In this document: positions 63,401-64,000 of the stretch, in pieces
Numbering within the stretch: position 1 is the first letter of the stretch
How the letters are laid out: each line of letters starts with the position of its first letter
From: Sergeia podlipaevii
Lineage: Eukaryota; Euglenozoa; Kinetoplastea; Trypanosomatida; Trypanosomatidae
Length of the DNA stretch: 64,000 nt
Assembly (NCBI GenBank): GCA_030849805.1
Contig: JASANZ010002244.1
Span: forward strand, 1-64,000
Direction of reading: 5' to 3'
Translations under genes and position numbers: made by a program
The notes under the pieces: generated by a model
The model's input: only the letters and a program-made list of their open reading frames with translations
Told to the model about the DNA's origin: nothing
Databases searched by the model: none

Positions 63401-64000
63401 CTAGAGCATACTTGACGTAGCCCTGCTGCAGCGTTTTGCAGCACGTGAGAAAGACGTGCACAGGAATGTAAATGTGGGAGTGGTCCTCCGGGTTCAACAT
63501 CTCGCGCAGTTCGGAGGTCCACGCGAGATCAGACTCATTCATCGGCCCATTGTACTGGGGGGTGTCGTACGGATTGTACAGTTTCAGAAGAACCTTCTTT
63601 ACGGTAGCCTCGGGGGAATCAGAAAGGAAAAGTATATCCAGTACGGCGTAGTAGGTGTTGCCATACAAACCCAGCCCCTCCGCCTTGCCTTCCTGTGTGA
63701 GAGCGGTCACAGTAATGTCCTTCATGGAATCACGCAGACCGCGCCAGAAAGGAACCTCGTCAAAGTAGCAGCACTGTGATTTCGCAATGACGGCGTTTGT
63801 CGAAGTGCTCAGCATGGGACGACCTGTAAAGTCGTGAAAGATCTCCTCTTGCGTGATACCCGCAAGATTCTCGTAAAGAGTGTAGAACTTGGCGTACGCC
63901 TTTTCAAGAAGAAGCGGCCACCAGTGCTGTGTCGGGGAGCGGCAGTACAGTGTGTCATCGCCGCTCTTCGGGATCTGGTCGTCGATGTCCACCTTCACCC
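29430..64000 (-). CDS. Giant calpain-like GM6-repeat protein, 5' end outside the window (at least 11,523 aa)
   Basis: One frame stays open from the right edge to the TAG at 29432-29430, 34.57 kb with no stop or frameshift. The first complete codon, at 63998, is GTG (Val) inside a calpain domain, so the gene start lies outside. Order: calpain-like core (truncated), beta-sandwich region, about 150 tandem repeats of 66-68 residues with core G-V-P-L-x-x-L-P-L-D-x-D then an N-A-R-A-x-E-L-A helix, a second calpain-like core, a second beta-sandwich and a basic Ser/Arg-rich tail. The repeat type matches the GM6 antigen of African trypanosomes, associated with the flagellum and subpellicular cytoskeleton; trypanosomatid calpain-like proteins often lack the catalytic triad. 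Triad positions visible here are mostly replaced, so a structural, membrane-cytoskeleton linking role is more likely than proteolysis. The visible part alone is about 1.3 MDa. Confidence 0.95.
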   Translation of the reverse strand, partial: VKVDIDDQIPKSGDDTLYCRSPTQHWWPLLLEKAYAKFYTLYENLAGITQEEIFHDFTGRPMLSTSTNAVIAKSQCCYFDEVPFWRGLRDSMKDITVTALTQEGKAEGLGLYGNTYYAVLDILFLSDSPEATVKKVLLKLYNPYDTPQYNGPMNESDLAWTSELREMLNPEDHSHIYIPVHVFLTCCKTLQQGYVKYALDPGYHFNSEWGDGTNGGNPSLISWRNNPLYVMRNTSRDPVELVAMVRQPDMRHKMHNLPYKMIVYPRKGLTLAHAHQRNSEISTYLVTLDNHDLCHRGTFVAFREVVNIISVPAFSLTYLVASCHQEERSKFMLSYWLVSDSDKKKVTMSRYKPDVARNMPAVTTVNLTEGCNVRVDFLVNCKTPIHILVCQTKPYTMSGSEGGDTIAQDKISVHLYDSKDKLMKGTMSATTFREISVVECLPVKGRYALSLQCLSGRGTSPCKVEIVAVEAAYVRISETPPGAKVLGEIDLDFLDKNPEGIDLQKLNLYGDEEFVRIQRELAKLMKDPNADPAAIKALQDKLNARVRELARQHIGADRDYYLTTSGDRTALYALLDRSPEYMALEHQRYILNQDARNRYKVQAIEEKLGVFATKLQDEYLKDLSTFLKSDIYGIPLADLPLMANAEVAELLERRKKLMENPELNKEEIARIEKEIAKKAKEIAKKMHKEERSFLAKEYSGVPLNLLGLDTDPEFIRLANELRHLKRSGRTTPEEIARLQNAMAERAAQLAQTAHIRERKMYMKDTYEGIAIADLRLEEDAKIRKAELQRMKLRAKDPVGNAAAIKNLEDMLNRRTNELARLIKNSERAFLDTMGMPLTTHFTLLLDNDAEFCAMAERMRELRRDPKTNAQEIAELETRMAARARELLDLFLMQERGKYLQDEYEGRLTRTIPLTADHLFRELEDTYLEIRLQPDREPKDMEDLLEAMDDRATKMAHDMNVVDRPTYLAPLIRGIPLERLPHDEDDGYYLVEKDRARAIGRGDTKWIAELEKEMQEISIDMAQDIIREDRAYLKPFHVGVPLALIPIEEDDMFMQMEWKRAELKLDLPKNQIIVEDYEEKLNTRADTIVWTLMRNERGLFMHDMYAGEPRGDLPLDSDQQFHDAEVKRITLRLEDYRARALAIRALEEEMQARAYELANIVKNRDRAFLRENGLPMNVYFNSLLDQDEEFIASMTKLRALKMSPKNNAEAIASHQKAMVTHARNVLYTFLSKQRPTYLLEEFEGRPTSKIPLNSDAKFRELEDKLIQFRADKSVSDAVLEEMIRELRKRAAAIARDMNISDRKKYLKDIVRGVRVSTLPLDEDALFYSLEKDRARLLYSGDTKGLKQVEHMLQDRVEQLAQERLRTDRGYIQKNPASIPLDLIDLESNQNFLTLEWERATLKLDATRNQDAIAAIEKEICLLVEKMAANLKRTEEDMFMDAEYKGIPRFVLPTDADAQFHQDEVKRLYLRSQDPYGNANAISALEKRMVKRAYELADLHKQAERAFITAATGIQSSKHLTELLDGDDQFCADMEELRELLRQPDRYAKEIAELQDRMVKRAQEILYRFLEHERPAYLEDEYEGRLPGLLPLDSDVKFREIEDAYLELRDVRNVSVDDMQRASDKLHARASAIARAVNVADRNKYIPELVRGVPLSQLPIDEDEEFYALEKERARMVCVEDKAEIARMEEELRQRAGELAQEILRKDRAYLKPRPCVIPLELVPFDDDMEFLKLEWIRAELKLNSVRNARDIAIKEGELNARVEVIAGELKEKERCMFMDEFYAEMPRTVLPLDTDPEFHINEVARLRLRVESPYFTTTELSSLEEKLNIRAYDLAVHEKHNDRAFIDALGLPLNAGQMDPVLDADEEFCAGMDRLRELKKDPHRNAKALAELQGVLMKRAEHLVSEYLAGERPSYLQDEYGGRPMRTLVLSDPEFRKCEMAYWQRRDDPDCTNEELEGLTKAMDARATQLAHQMNVEDRKKFIASPVRGIPIASLPLDTDEHFSAFEEERARAVNVEDNDEHVRELEDMLLQRVHELAQEVIRQDRAYLNPMPAGIPLELVTLEDDELFMRLEWERAELKLNAVRNSKAIISKEQEINARLELMAENLKQSERDLFMEAEYGFIPRSALPLDADEQFNVDEVARLQLRHGTNYDASATSALEERLNKRAYEIADVVKKDERSFLSAYHLPLEGNQLEPVLDASDEFAGVMGKLREARKDPRKNAKLIRDSQDAIGALAKQLVQASLASERPQYMQEEYEGRLTSLISLDEDAQFCKTEAEYWKHLGTIAVASDTPIALLSPEKDVKKAALVATMDEHAIRLARAMNVADRKHYLSELIRGVPMVNVPLDDDSMFHDLEVTRARVVCANGEAKECGIVEADLCLRAEELAQDVLRRDRAYLKPNPAGVPVKLVPIDGDEEFLRLEWARAELKLNSLRNTKGVTEKEVEINARVELVSNEYKLAERDLFMEATYGGVARAVLALDADKEFHEDEIQRLRLRKEEPTNFAALGELEVRLNNRATALADLQKDSDRSFLQNAGLPCGGSALTALIDADAELVAIIERLRELKKDPIKNAKEIKELEEEFAKRAKAIVDVFLLRQRPMYLQEEYEGRTTSQLPLDADREFCQLEAAYWAEREDSDGGLPKLEPFVKALDDRATKIAHGINVEDRKKYLSELVRGVPMGNLGLDSDEEFASTEHGRARVVCAEELDKEELKSLENDLLARAEELAQQILRKDRGYLKPMPGGIPLELILVDDDEDFLKLEWERAELTLNAMRNGKGIIVKESELNARVEGLAEVLKQSERDMFMEEMYNGMPRAALPLDTDQQFRKDEVARLHLRHDNPNGYEREIMVLEAKLNERAYELAEVERTNARAFIEALGLPLSGAQLHDVLDENAAFLARMEELRVLKMDPRKNAKAIKDLQEEVCREVKQFVHAYMADERPAYLRDEYEGRLLATIPFDSDAEFCKLEAAFWAMRFDANASITVVQKHELALHDRATKLAHDINVADRKKYLHEHIFGVAPSALPLDTDELFPNVERERARAVCAGDAKEVEQLEVGLKQRAAVLAKAKLAEDRSYLKQNPANVPLELVAFAGDEKFIHMECERGELLLNRMRNTKNIALKETEINNYIAALAKEFKYSERDLFMEPSYLAIPRSFLPLDMDPQFMEDEVSRLRLRVENPGGNAAKIHPIEERLIARARELAEMQKSADRAFITDVVVTLGTSELNGLLDEDEKFLRMMEELRALKMDPLKNAKAIKELQDKAIKYAQSVMREYLASMRLTYLSEEYEGRPMTNIDFGGDEEFCRLEAEYWKARSDTSATTSRALEESEEAMHERATKLAHAMNVADRKHFLKETVRGVPVASLPLDTDDAFPDLERERARSLTAKDTVSVSQLESDLLLRAEELAQEVLKQDRGYLKPVLAGVPVDLISLDSDQTFLKMEWERAELKLNAIRNSKLIVTKETELNAHAESLARDFKLSERDLFMAQVYSAVPRTALPLDEDKRFHEDEVARLRLRMTDTGSNDSEISYLEERLNTRAFELAAMEKNTTRQFMEAQNMSLGGAQLHAVLDEDAEVLEMLEQLRDLRKEPIKNAKAIKELQDEINKRVAMLVKNYLDGERPTYMNDEYEGRLMPTIPFDGDADFCNLEAAYWKARAQQKPDAKGLAKAETAMHQRAKVLAHAMNVADRCKYISESVRGVPLAVLPLDEDLIFSSTECDRARAVCAKDTTVITALEEELRLRCGELAQAILRKDRGFLKQTPAGVPIELIPIDEDEKFLKMEWERADLKLNAIRNGKAINTKESEMNAHVEAVANVLKQAERDMFMESMYSGLPRIALPLDSDKEFHENEVARLRLREDPSVNDVAIAVLEAKLAARANELATVEKATARAFINSLGLTLRGDHLHSVLDEDQQLLSKLEQLRLLRKDPIKNAKAIKELQDEISKRARDIVKTFLVGERTSYLREEYEGRLMPTIPFDKDGEFCQLEGAYWSMRIEDGENAKSLAAREEALHERATKLAHDMNVADRKTYLNETVRGVLITAIPFSADEAFRDMERERAHAICLNDKKAIMQSETELRQRAEELAQEVLRTDRAYLKPTPAGLPLHLVSIEESPKFLELEVERAELKLNATRNGKLVASKEMEINMLVELLAKDFKTAERDLFMDGTIAGLPRIALPLDTDKQFHDDEVARLQLRAEDALEHSDKISDLQDRLVTRAVELAEIEKSNARKFIDELGLALSKPQLHVVLDEDALFLSKMERLRELKMDPVKNAKAIKEMQEEISKLGRSIVHDYLTGERPNYLRDEYEGRITASIPFDNDADFCKLEAAYWKVRGEENVVQRILNGCEEAMHERATVLAHAMNVVDRPMYLTETVRGVPLAALTLDEDEVFPHTERDRARALGSNDKKSVGQLEAELLLRAQERAQAVLRKDRKYLKPTPALIPIELVAVDEDNAFLELEWERAKLKLNAVRNSKAITATEGQLNARAEVLAEELKLNERDLFMDKSYALLPRSILPLDADAQFHSDEVERLRLRMQDAGATDAAIMKLESRLNVRALEIADAEKIASRAFLNSLNLPLVGAQLHAVLDDDETFLKQMEQLRELRAEGTKNSKSIKELQDKIGKLARKIVRDYLAGERPNYLQDEYDGRLMCTILLDDDADFCQCEAAYWKAIADNGGKTTGFKAQEAAMHERATALGHAMNVTDRPSYLKGSVRGVPLAALAFDEDDAFRITERDRARALGVNDKREQQQLEKELLTHAQELAQGVLRKDRAYLKPVPCGVPVELLSLDKDEHFLKMEWERAELKLNAMRNNKAIVTKQAELNTRVEDLAAAFKAAERSMFMDANYAGLPRSALPIDEDNEFYAAEVARMRLRVEDAVGNSSAITNLEVKLNARALWLAEKTKVNAREFIEDLGLSLTGTQLHLVLDGDATFVAKMERLRGLRLDPRKNAKAIKEMQEDICKHARLLVDKYLTAERPSYLREEYEGRLMPTIPFDSDPEFVSLEAAYWKTRCETPASASALEACEEAMHEQATAVAHGINVADRATYLTPLIRGLPLESLSLDEDEIFPYTERERARAVCAKDKKTVERLEAELKQRCEEIAQEILKKDRAYLKSILSGVPLELVALDDDEKFLKLEWERAEMKLNTVRNGKAISVKEAKLNTRAEQVAKYFKLSERDLFLEGMYHGQPRSALPLDDDKEFHTNEMARLRLRVDSPQARGTEVLRLEDLLNARAMKLGEAEKGNARSFIDVLELPLAGAQANAVLDEDSHILSLLDRLRELRMDPVKNAKAIKDLQDEIARLAREAMLRFLAGERPNYLREEYEGRLLSSLPVDKDEEFMQRETAYWKAVGAGHALSRLEEAMHAQATVIAHDMNVADRKSFLKDVVRGVPLENIGLDEDEFYPVTECDRARALCANDKTNVQKLEVELKKRCEELAQDMLRRDRAYLKPTPAGVPIELIPMDEDEKFLKMEWERAELKINAGRNGKAIAAKEVDLNARVEQLATEFKNAERDMFMEQVYDRFPRYSLPLDSDAQFHEDEVARMRLREDASVNEPAIAALEVKLTDRAHELAAKERGLARQFIDELGLPLCGAQLHTVLDDNEEFLMKMDRLRDLKGDFVKNGKTIKELQDEISVFVRGIVRGYLTGERPSYLNEEYEGRIISLIPFDDDNEFCRLEAAYWLKRCDERAIPSDMARCERALHDRATNIAHGINVADRKTFLTEAVRGVPLAALGLDEDDTFPVTERDRAQAISNGDSAHVTQLSAELLARARELAQVVIRQDRGYLKPMPSSVPLELVSIDDNETFLAMEWQRSELKLNAVRNSKAIASKQTELNARVEQIAENFKMTERDMFMDEMYMSIPCSALLLDTDKEFHDDEVARLRMRVEDAGSNEAAILSLEAKLNARALALAKEARSALRHFIDNLGLTLTGSQLHSVLDEEVSFTDNLSKLRELKNDMRLNGKSVKDLQDDLCKQARQLVLAYLHSERPNYLRDEYEGRTVSTIPFDFDAEFCKLEAAYWKAHAQGPNAALGSHERAMHDRATVLAHEMNVADRVKYLKEAVHGVPLAALGLDEDATFPNTERDRAQAVCAGDSLIAQQLEVELLSRAQELAQQVLRADRGYLKPMPAGVPVELVVVDDDEVFLRLEWERSELKLNAVRNSKAVATKQTELNARVEELAKTFKLAERNMFMDATYAGLPRSALPLDEDKDFQKDEVARLRLREDPNTNKPKIVDLEVKLNARATVIGNYQRNNARQFIDSLGVALAGAQLHSVLDEDESFLAKMEELRELKNDLRKNAKPIKDLQEEICKQVRAIVHRFLTAERANYLNNEYEGRTMTTIPFDGDSEFVKLEAQYWRTRCNEKAGARALEACEVSLHERASKVAREMNVSDRKLYLKEAIRGIPISSLNFDVDEDFNELERDRARAISLPRTTGKSVSALQDDLRARADAIALARLAANRDFLDPKPEGIPLEVVDVFSLPEFVTKEEQRAALLAAQQSTNKSSKMLSVLEEALQKLVRGAALQMKAAHIAECVTAEVRGLPRDVLPLLSDEGCATIIGERAAALKEANKREAARLNSALNERAEEVAEALIKRVRELMNPTPFQVPLSELPLDEDREFKAHERDAASVMDTAASNRRATLDVVAKLNARALVLAEAKCWEERATYLEPAPQGRTLRTLPLNADEMFMKLEKEHRKLANDMRVDDVEARMNERANAIAREINQKDRVTFLPAALHGVALQAVPLDDDEDFCQLERERAMRVCGTAGGSGSSASQVEQALTKRALELATRVLSNDRAYLNPSPQGVPLRQVPLDDDEPFRELEERRAAVKTSGRKSTNDIKKLEDQLNSRAQVLAQEVKEQLRARLIQQHLGVPLDDLPLDSDKAFVAAEVECRDAQRDRDLRSEEAFIKALNNRAAVLAAELRKRERAELHSAPEGIPLAELPLNEDAQFNALEVEARVLRMRLDKGAPPRSGARLSEITVALAKRSSELAHTYRKEYLDAEPEGVPIELLLLGNEPEILKREAERREILVNRTSSVKDINAQLNTMVRALACKRVQGDRSFLAPDPEGVPLSVLPLNTDPEFHELELERAKLKAENPRDAAGRVKLLEGKLNGRARELAILQKKADLEGLVQAPRGILLEYLRPHDDRAFGELVQRVRAIRKDNRHNRRELHDVLEAMNQRCHELALALTADDRHYLDRNPEGVPLELLKVEDDKAFTEMEARRANLKAGDARGNNTAIRDLELQLNDRVLSLAKEFRRRELVGVNQSPFDIPLDAVNAYADTEFFALVQRLRELGTAEMADRRVPPIKEEMSKRCLHLARHLLEDDRRYLRRDPFGVPLELLPLLTDKEFHGAEVQRVLLKVEDARLNQKSIHELETQLNTRANELAQLQRKKDLEGLDQNPAGVPISMLHPHEDPVFAEKISVRRELQQDPSKNRDALRALVPEMNKMLQEMAKAMMLDDRGFLDRNPEGVPLSVLPLDTDDKFKKLERERITAKGHLEDPKNVVLVKDLEVQLNVRAHELARAQKTDDLKGLNANPCGVSLEILKPHDDSRFNELVRDLRDMKKMKDMQAVKRQQLELNARAVQLAKAVMDRDYLDPEPEGVLLRVLSLDKDTPFSRLEAERATLKLNDADEKSLAEVEAKLNTRAHELAKEQLAEDLKGVDGAPRGLQLALLNPHDDREFVALVDKVRSLKKDRRNNESSIRTTIVAMTARVEEMALDTLHGDRDVYLELDPLGVPLEDLPLDTDEQMRTLELNRATQILKGVSGKPIDELGVKLKKRCEELAKAQFAEDLRGVNAAPRGIPVDVLHVHDDVVFADLVREIREMKRFRDMDGIKQQLVLMNERVNELARDAIDREYLDQDPEGVPVEVLPLDTDNVFHRLEAERAALKLRNESKNTNAIAAIEEKLNARAHELAKDQLAEDLKGVNGFPLGVPLALLRPHEDSDFTTLVEEMRNHKKDRKNNETAIRATVDRMNARAIEVSDYALHGDRDTYFQHSPLGVPLEDLPIDTDEQIRSLELNRATLILKGQSGKPISEAEAKLQKRLEELAKAQLVEDLRGINPSPCGVPIALLDVHEDTMFADLVRELRVMKRERDTDAIKVQLVRMNERVVDLLKTVMDREYLDYDPEGVALDLLPLDTDRAFARMETERVAMKLKDPSKNAALISGLESSLNARAHELAKEQLTEDLKGVDAAPLGIPIALLKMHESRDFLTLMEEVRKLKRDRRNNEPAIRSTVDRMSVLALELAREELISDRSSYFPMAPCGVPLEDLPVDMDEQLRVLEVARATQVLKEVTGKPIEELDAKLTKRVEEIATIQLVEDLKGLTRNPCGVPVELLHLHEDTTFNGMVRELRELKRNRNCEGVQGKLKEMNARAIELAKSMMDRDYIEPEPEGVPIVVLPLDTDVVFNRLESERAALKLKDSSQSTSAIIALESKLNARAHELAKEQLAEDLKGVDSTPFGVPILLLRPHEDREFRVFVDNIRNLKEDRKHNDAAIRAAIDGMNSRALVLAKDAVIGDRSSYLEMTPLGVPLTDLPVDSDEQMRTLEVTRAVQKLKGAGEKTLREVIEKLSKRVEELARAQMVEDLRGVEPVPQGLQLSLLRPHEDMQFTSLIAEARVLKKDRRANDRPIRANVQAMNARAEEMARDVLTGDRPTYLKQNPLGVPIDVLPIDKDEIFRSLELSRATQKLKKITSKPIDEVEDKLNKRLEELARMQRAEDLKGLNSAPCGVPLELLNLHGDSTFDDLAREMRVFKLDRDGSAIQRQLAAMNGRAEEVARMMMDRDYLDAEPEGVPLHVLQLDKDAAFMRLEGERASLKLKDDQRNGGAIMAAEQKLNLRAHELAREQLAEDLKGIDPAPLGIPLSLLSPHEDSDFRTLVDEVRALRRGDVRSNDAGVRRTAERMNTRVREMAQDVLTGDRSVYLLSDPLGVPLQDLPLDTDATFMAHELNRATQVLKGSSSKPLDEIDAKLNKRAEELAKAQLVEDLKGVNLTPCGVALELLDVHSDSHFAALVRELRVMKRNREHDRVNAQMVLMNARAEELARNMMDRDYLTRDPEGVPLSALPLDTDQVFARMEGERAALRLKDPSKNSSAILALEERLNARARELALEQLAEDLRGIDVAPAGIPLSLLEPHSDRTFMTLVEQTRRLKKDRRGEVELRSTMERMNTRVMEMALDALRGERATYLRPMPHGVPVDVLPIDTDDTFRSLELGRATQKLRGAAASELQEAEERMNRRVLDMARDQLAEDLKGIDSSPYGIPLNLLKPHNDDKIRALVDDVRRYKKDRRNHEADVRKTVEAMNQRVGEMALDALRSERNSYLVSNPLGVPLNDIPFEQDDQMMSLELTRAVAKLKGNPGREVEDCEAKLNARLEELARQVLQDDYAGLPTIPLGVPIALLKTSTDGVFAISIPQLRQLNKDRASNRAAIDEIRGQLANRTMELAERFIMEERARYLTPEPLGVPWALLGLTDMPAFRDGEMKKYALEASDAIGNRDLIRKYEADLNDLAERCAERHLKGDRSYLDRTPEGVPIELLPLDTDSVFQKLESARAIAKLNGSGYELTETEERLNARACELALAQKEEDLNGVDRNPRGFPLHYLHPHEDSAFAALIETARKLRRDTIGTVANQKSLSDVQDKMNARAIAMVEDQLRNDRGYLEQRPEGVSIDTLPLSTDGRFRQLEVERAICKFRDDDTRRVENLETQLNERAFELARMQLDDDLTGLDMEPAGVPLSLLNVHADNEFAACIPLLRAAKTSTVTSSKVREVQQRMNNRTYVMARTLLMNNRRFLDTEPECVPLQFISVDADPIFCSMEIERLALVVDGDVGGATSFPMGRVGELEHRLNERVHELALDIKRKERDMLKDKSYGIPRDLLPLDDDEEYQELVHRLRTTTMRSYGGNGAGLGSSVSGFPRRQSSTGMGGIPGSRRQSGVGMTGMLGSRRQSSVNLGDSQQYSSSNVFQSNTGVGSTSRRQSNGGSMSFSSGGANGDLRRQMQVRADAIALEVLKGSRRDYLGDQLVGVELIDLPLDTDREYGEMELRRAIAVLRDAMGLLADNVGAQEDRLNARAVVLAEQVIAADRAFLPKEIEGIPVDDLPLDADDGFLAAEAQRRAHRRANNRSSTAADEEKLRSIAKNLALEVIHEDLAPLEDEYRGISKEELDLHKDQRFRGLANQRRRGLRGEGGGTHAVTTAEDEMNARAYEIASGIIEKTRAFLDVEPEGMFIEDVPLDEDLQFLSMERELRRRGGDARTDKGNKEEMNERAHVLARETFQRMRGFMDPEPEGIPLEELGLDADREFKESEIAFYKNERKHNPSGQVRAQTQERMCTRATVIARGLLRADRGFLDMEPLGVPIEYLNVDEDSEFAELARSRYRLRRRSPGSMSGSVAELEDRMNSRVQALARNFLRDARQFLDKEPEGVPIDDLPLSTDAPFRAAEQDYLRVRKETSAVAAKRVARLQEALRDRARQMACELLKKERTFLHQEPFGVAIDDLPLNRDVELTRLERERRLLRRDPRGNPDAVRTYEKQIAERVDQLASDFVEKERAFLDPHPEGVPLRYLPLGGDSEFRDMELRRRKLLQKPDANRAAIMKLEEQMNQRCRVLAKGVIAGGRAFLDPEPLGVPIADVPLDEDDAFRRLEEQYRVLKNERHNPTELQHHEKRMNDRAYELAAELLTRGRAFMDQMPLGIPLSELGLNEDRRMREIEQARRQLRKDKNKRNSTEVAVLEQGMEARAKELARKMLADDRGYLMSEPHGVPIDIFDLDNDHIFHSLEHKRRNAKRSNDYEGATAIEDSLNARLMDMADEFLRRERSYLDPEPEGILLEKVPLDKDSHFRRMEIERRELVRGGQNLNSALVRDLEGRMNRRSHELALLVRGWQDPEFHRLNRHVADRWPRIAELYPEGDEDIFEPEDPNSIDIASAPNDASYIAPFLAALSRHPVLIQRMIVTKEVPVNAPYTFVFFDPHSAPVYVEVDDRVPCGLNDESKYTQSPTHSWYPLLLEKAYAKFVGGYEHLDNCTPHETLRDLTGRPVTHTPFNPKLADAANIGNYMSVQFWQRVADDMDHGDVVMCMSNMAQGDLFGIHPQSSYALLDVIETVEGSSDPSDMVLKLHDAYFRTAPVYNGPLNRNDAAWTHRLAKVCNFDQDRPDIVYIPLPTFLRCFSSMQRCHINCGDRLTAAGSWTKQTSGGNPKFTSFRNNPMFIVENKNSRAVEILTEVRHVTPFMIDGEGLSHYPQTGVALMQSLSSVTTPTPLVTNSTHNFLQKGMMLDSREVCTIMELPPNSTCLIVPYTIKSGQVGDFNLSVYPGAAKVNLVPAQFGGLSRTPVVTRVTLYPGQEGRRVDIMLSAACDVHVLLHQDKVSDPNILRRGDAVAEDDILMIAFNEQGVKCGSSGDATNAREHSMAFRAPQAGRYSLLLISPNPSSTGDAPCTLSVFTPKRISARFVPPPAGARALQPGRLPTISPSTASRTSKIASAPRSSRTASSNAMASPPGRGRAESSRGPEPEKERLTRAKSGH
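30450..31250 (-). other. C-terminal calpain-like core with all triad positions replaced
   Basis: Contains SPTHSWYPLLLEKAYAKF and L-T-G-R-P. Against active calpains, Cys is Ser in DASYIAPFLAAL (31208-31206), His is Ser in QSSYALLD (30728-30726) and Asn is Asp in LHDAYF (30650-30648). The fold should be kept without protease activity. Confidence 0.85.
34038..34310 (-). other. Ser/Gly-rich insert with four RRQS motifs inside a repeat unit
   Basis: About 90 residues of low-complexity Ser/Gly/Met/Arg interrupt a GM6 unit between LVHRLR and LRRQMQVRADAIALE. R-R-Q-S occurs four times: codons at 34247-34236, 34205-34194, 34163-34152 and 34073-34062, three of them in a short repeat with G-M/I-x-G-S spacing. 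R-R-x-S is the consensus of PKA-type basophilic kinases. Confidence 0.85.
35950..41430 (-). repeat. Four-unit higher-order repeat, six copies of about 795 bp
   Basis: Units recur as: (a) PLGVPLEDLP with L-E-x-x-R-A-T-Q; (b) NPCGVPxELL with LVRELR; (c) DREYLD with DPEGVPL; (d) LKGVD with PLGIPLxLL and RPHED. The Glu codon of the unit-c EGV motif starts at 36816, 37614, 38811, 39606, 40401 and 41190. Spacings are 798, 1197, 795, 795 and 789 bp; the 1197 bp interval holds two extra units. Confidence 0.85.
41430..42870 (-). repeat. Two-unit higher-order repeat, about four copies of about 400 bp
   Basis: Units with FLDRNPEGVPL and LExER alternate with units having L-x-G-L or L-x-G-V, then P-x-G-V/I and H-x-D. 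The first type recurs near 41590, 41990, 42395 and 42800. Confidence 0.7.
44680..61940 (-). repeat. Five-unit higher-order repeat, 17 copies of about 1,018 bp
   Basis: Five unit types recur in fixed order. A has YLKPxPAGVPLEL and LEWERAELKLN; B has LFM then PRxALPLD and DEVARLRLR; C has FIxxLGLPL and LHxVLDED; D has the EYEGR motif and AYWK; E has VRGVPL then ERDRARA. The Arg codon of the D-unit motif starts at 44997, 46005, 47022, 48024, 49041, 50058, 51075, 52092, 53106, 54126, 55143, 56166, 57219, 58233, 59250, 60267 and 61281. Mean spacing is 1,018 bp (339 residues). Confidence 0.9.
62545..63384 (-). other. Calpain domain III-like beta-sandwich region after the N-terminal core
   Basis: About 280 residues beginning TNGGNPSLISWRNNP, with two beta-rich blocks, each closing in a strand typical of calpain domain III folds (KGRYALSLQC in the second). 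The same opening motif, SGGNPKFTSFRNNP, recurs in the C-terminal module. Confidence 0.7.
63385..64000 (-). other. N-terminal calpain-like core (truncated by window)
   Basis: Residues 1 to about 204 of the visible frame. SPTQHWWPLLLEKAYAKFY followed by D-F-T-G-R-P is the calpain subdomain-II signature. The usual catalytic His in H-A-Y-S-V is Thr (63656-63654, context NTYYAVLD). The Asn of N-P-W is kept as NPY (63575-63573). The Cys block lies beyond the window edge. Confidence 0.85.

Noticed and set aside
63996..63998. Apparent start of the giant protein at the right edge
   Set aside because: The codon is GTG (Val) in the middle of a calpain core, so the frame continues outside.

Overview
The window comes from a kinetoplastid (Trypanosomatidae) nuclear chromosome. 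Eleven long genes and one truncated gene start all lie on the minus strand with no introns, as in a polycistronic transcription unit read from right to left. The intergenic spacers are AT-rich and full of T-runs on the coding strand, several followed by an AG-free stretch and then an AG just upstream of a start codon, which is the layout of spliced-leader trans-splice acceptors. The products are typical of flagellated trypanosomatids. I cannot fix the genus from sequence alone. Coding DNA looks moderately GC-rich.

Layout, left to right (3' to 5' in transcription order): a start-codon stub running off the left edge (1-38); a probable mitochondrial protein of unknown function (715-3366); a charged coiled-coil protein (4626-6038); a 1020-residue cytoskeletal-looking protein (6964-10026); DNAAF3, an axonemal dynein assembly factor (10875-12590); a SMU1-like LisH/CTLH/WD40 protein (13130-15169); a RING+PHD protein resembling PHRF1/Asr1 (15523-17409); a CDK-family kinase (18077-19057); a protein in which I recognise an Rtf1-type Plus-3 domain (19661-22642); an unrecognised, largely disordered protein (24009-25820); radial spoke protein 3 (26802-27851); and the 3' 34.6 kb of one uninterrupted reading frame (29430 to the right edge).

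That last gene dominates the window. It encodes at least 11,523 residues of a giant calpain-like protein. A calpain-like core plus beta-sandwich region at the N-terminal side (truncated by the window) and a second such module at the C-terminus flank about 150 tandem GM6-type repeats of roughly 66-68 residues. The repeats are organised hierarchically. From the C-terminal to the N-terminal side they run from diverged single units, to dimers (about 400 bp), to a 4-unit higher-order repeat (about 795 bp, six copies with one extra dimer), to a 5-unit higher-order repeat (about 1,018 bp, 17 copies). The catalytic His is replaced in both calpain cores, and the C-terminal core lacks all three triad residues, so a structural role is likely. 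A Ser/Gly-rich insert with four R-R-Q-S motifs interrupts the repeats near 34.1-34.3 kb.

Several products belong to the flagellum (DNAAF3, RSP3, the GM6/calpain giant, perhaps the coiled-coil and C-S/T-F-R/H-P motif proteins). They are interleaved with nuclear gene-expression proteins (SMU1-like, Plus-3, RING-PHD, CDK). I found no RNA genes, transposons or strand switch.
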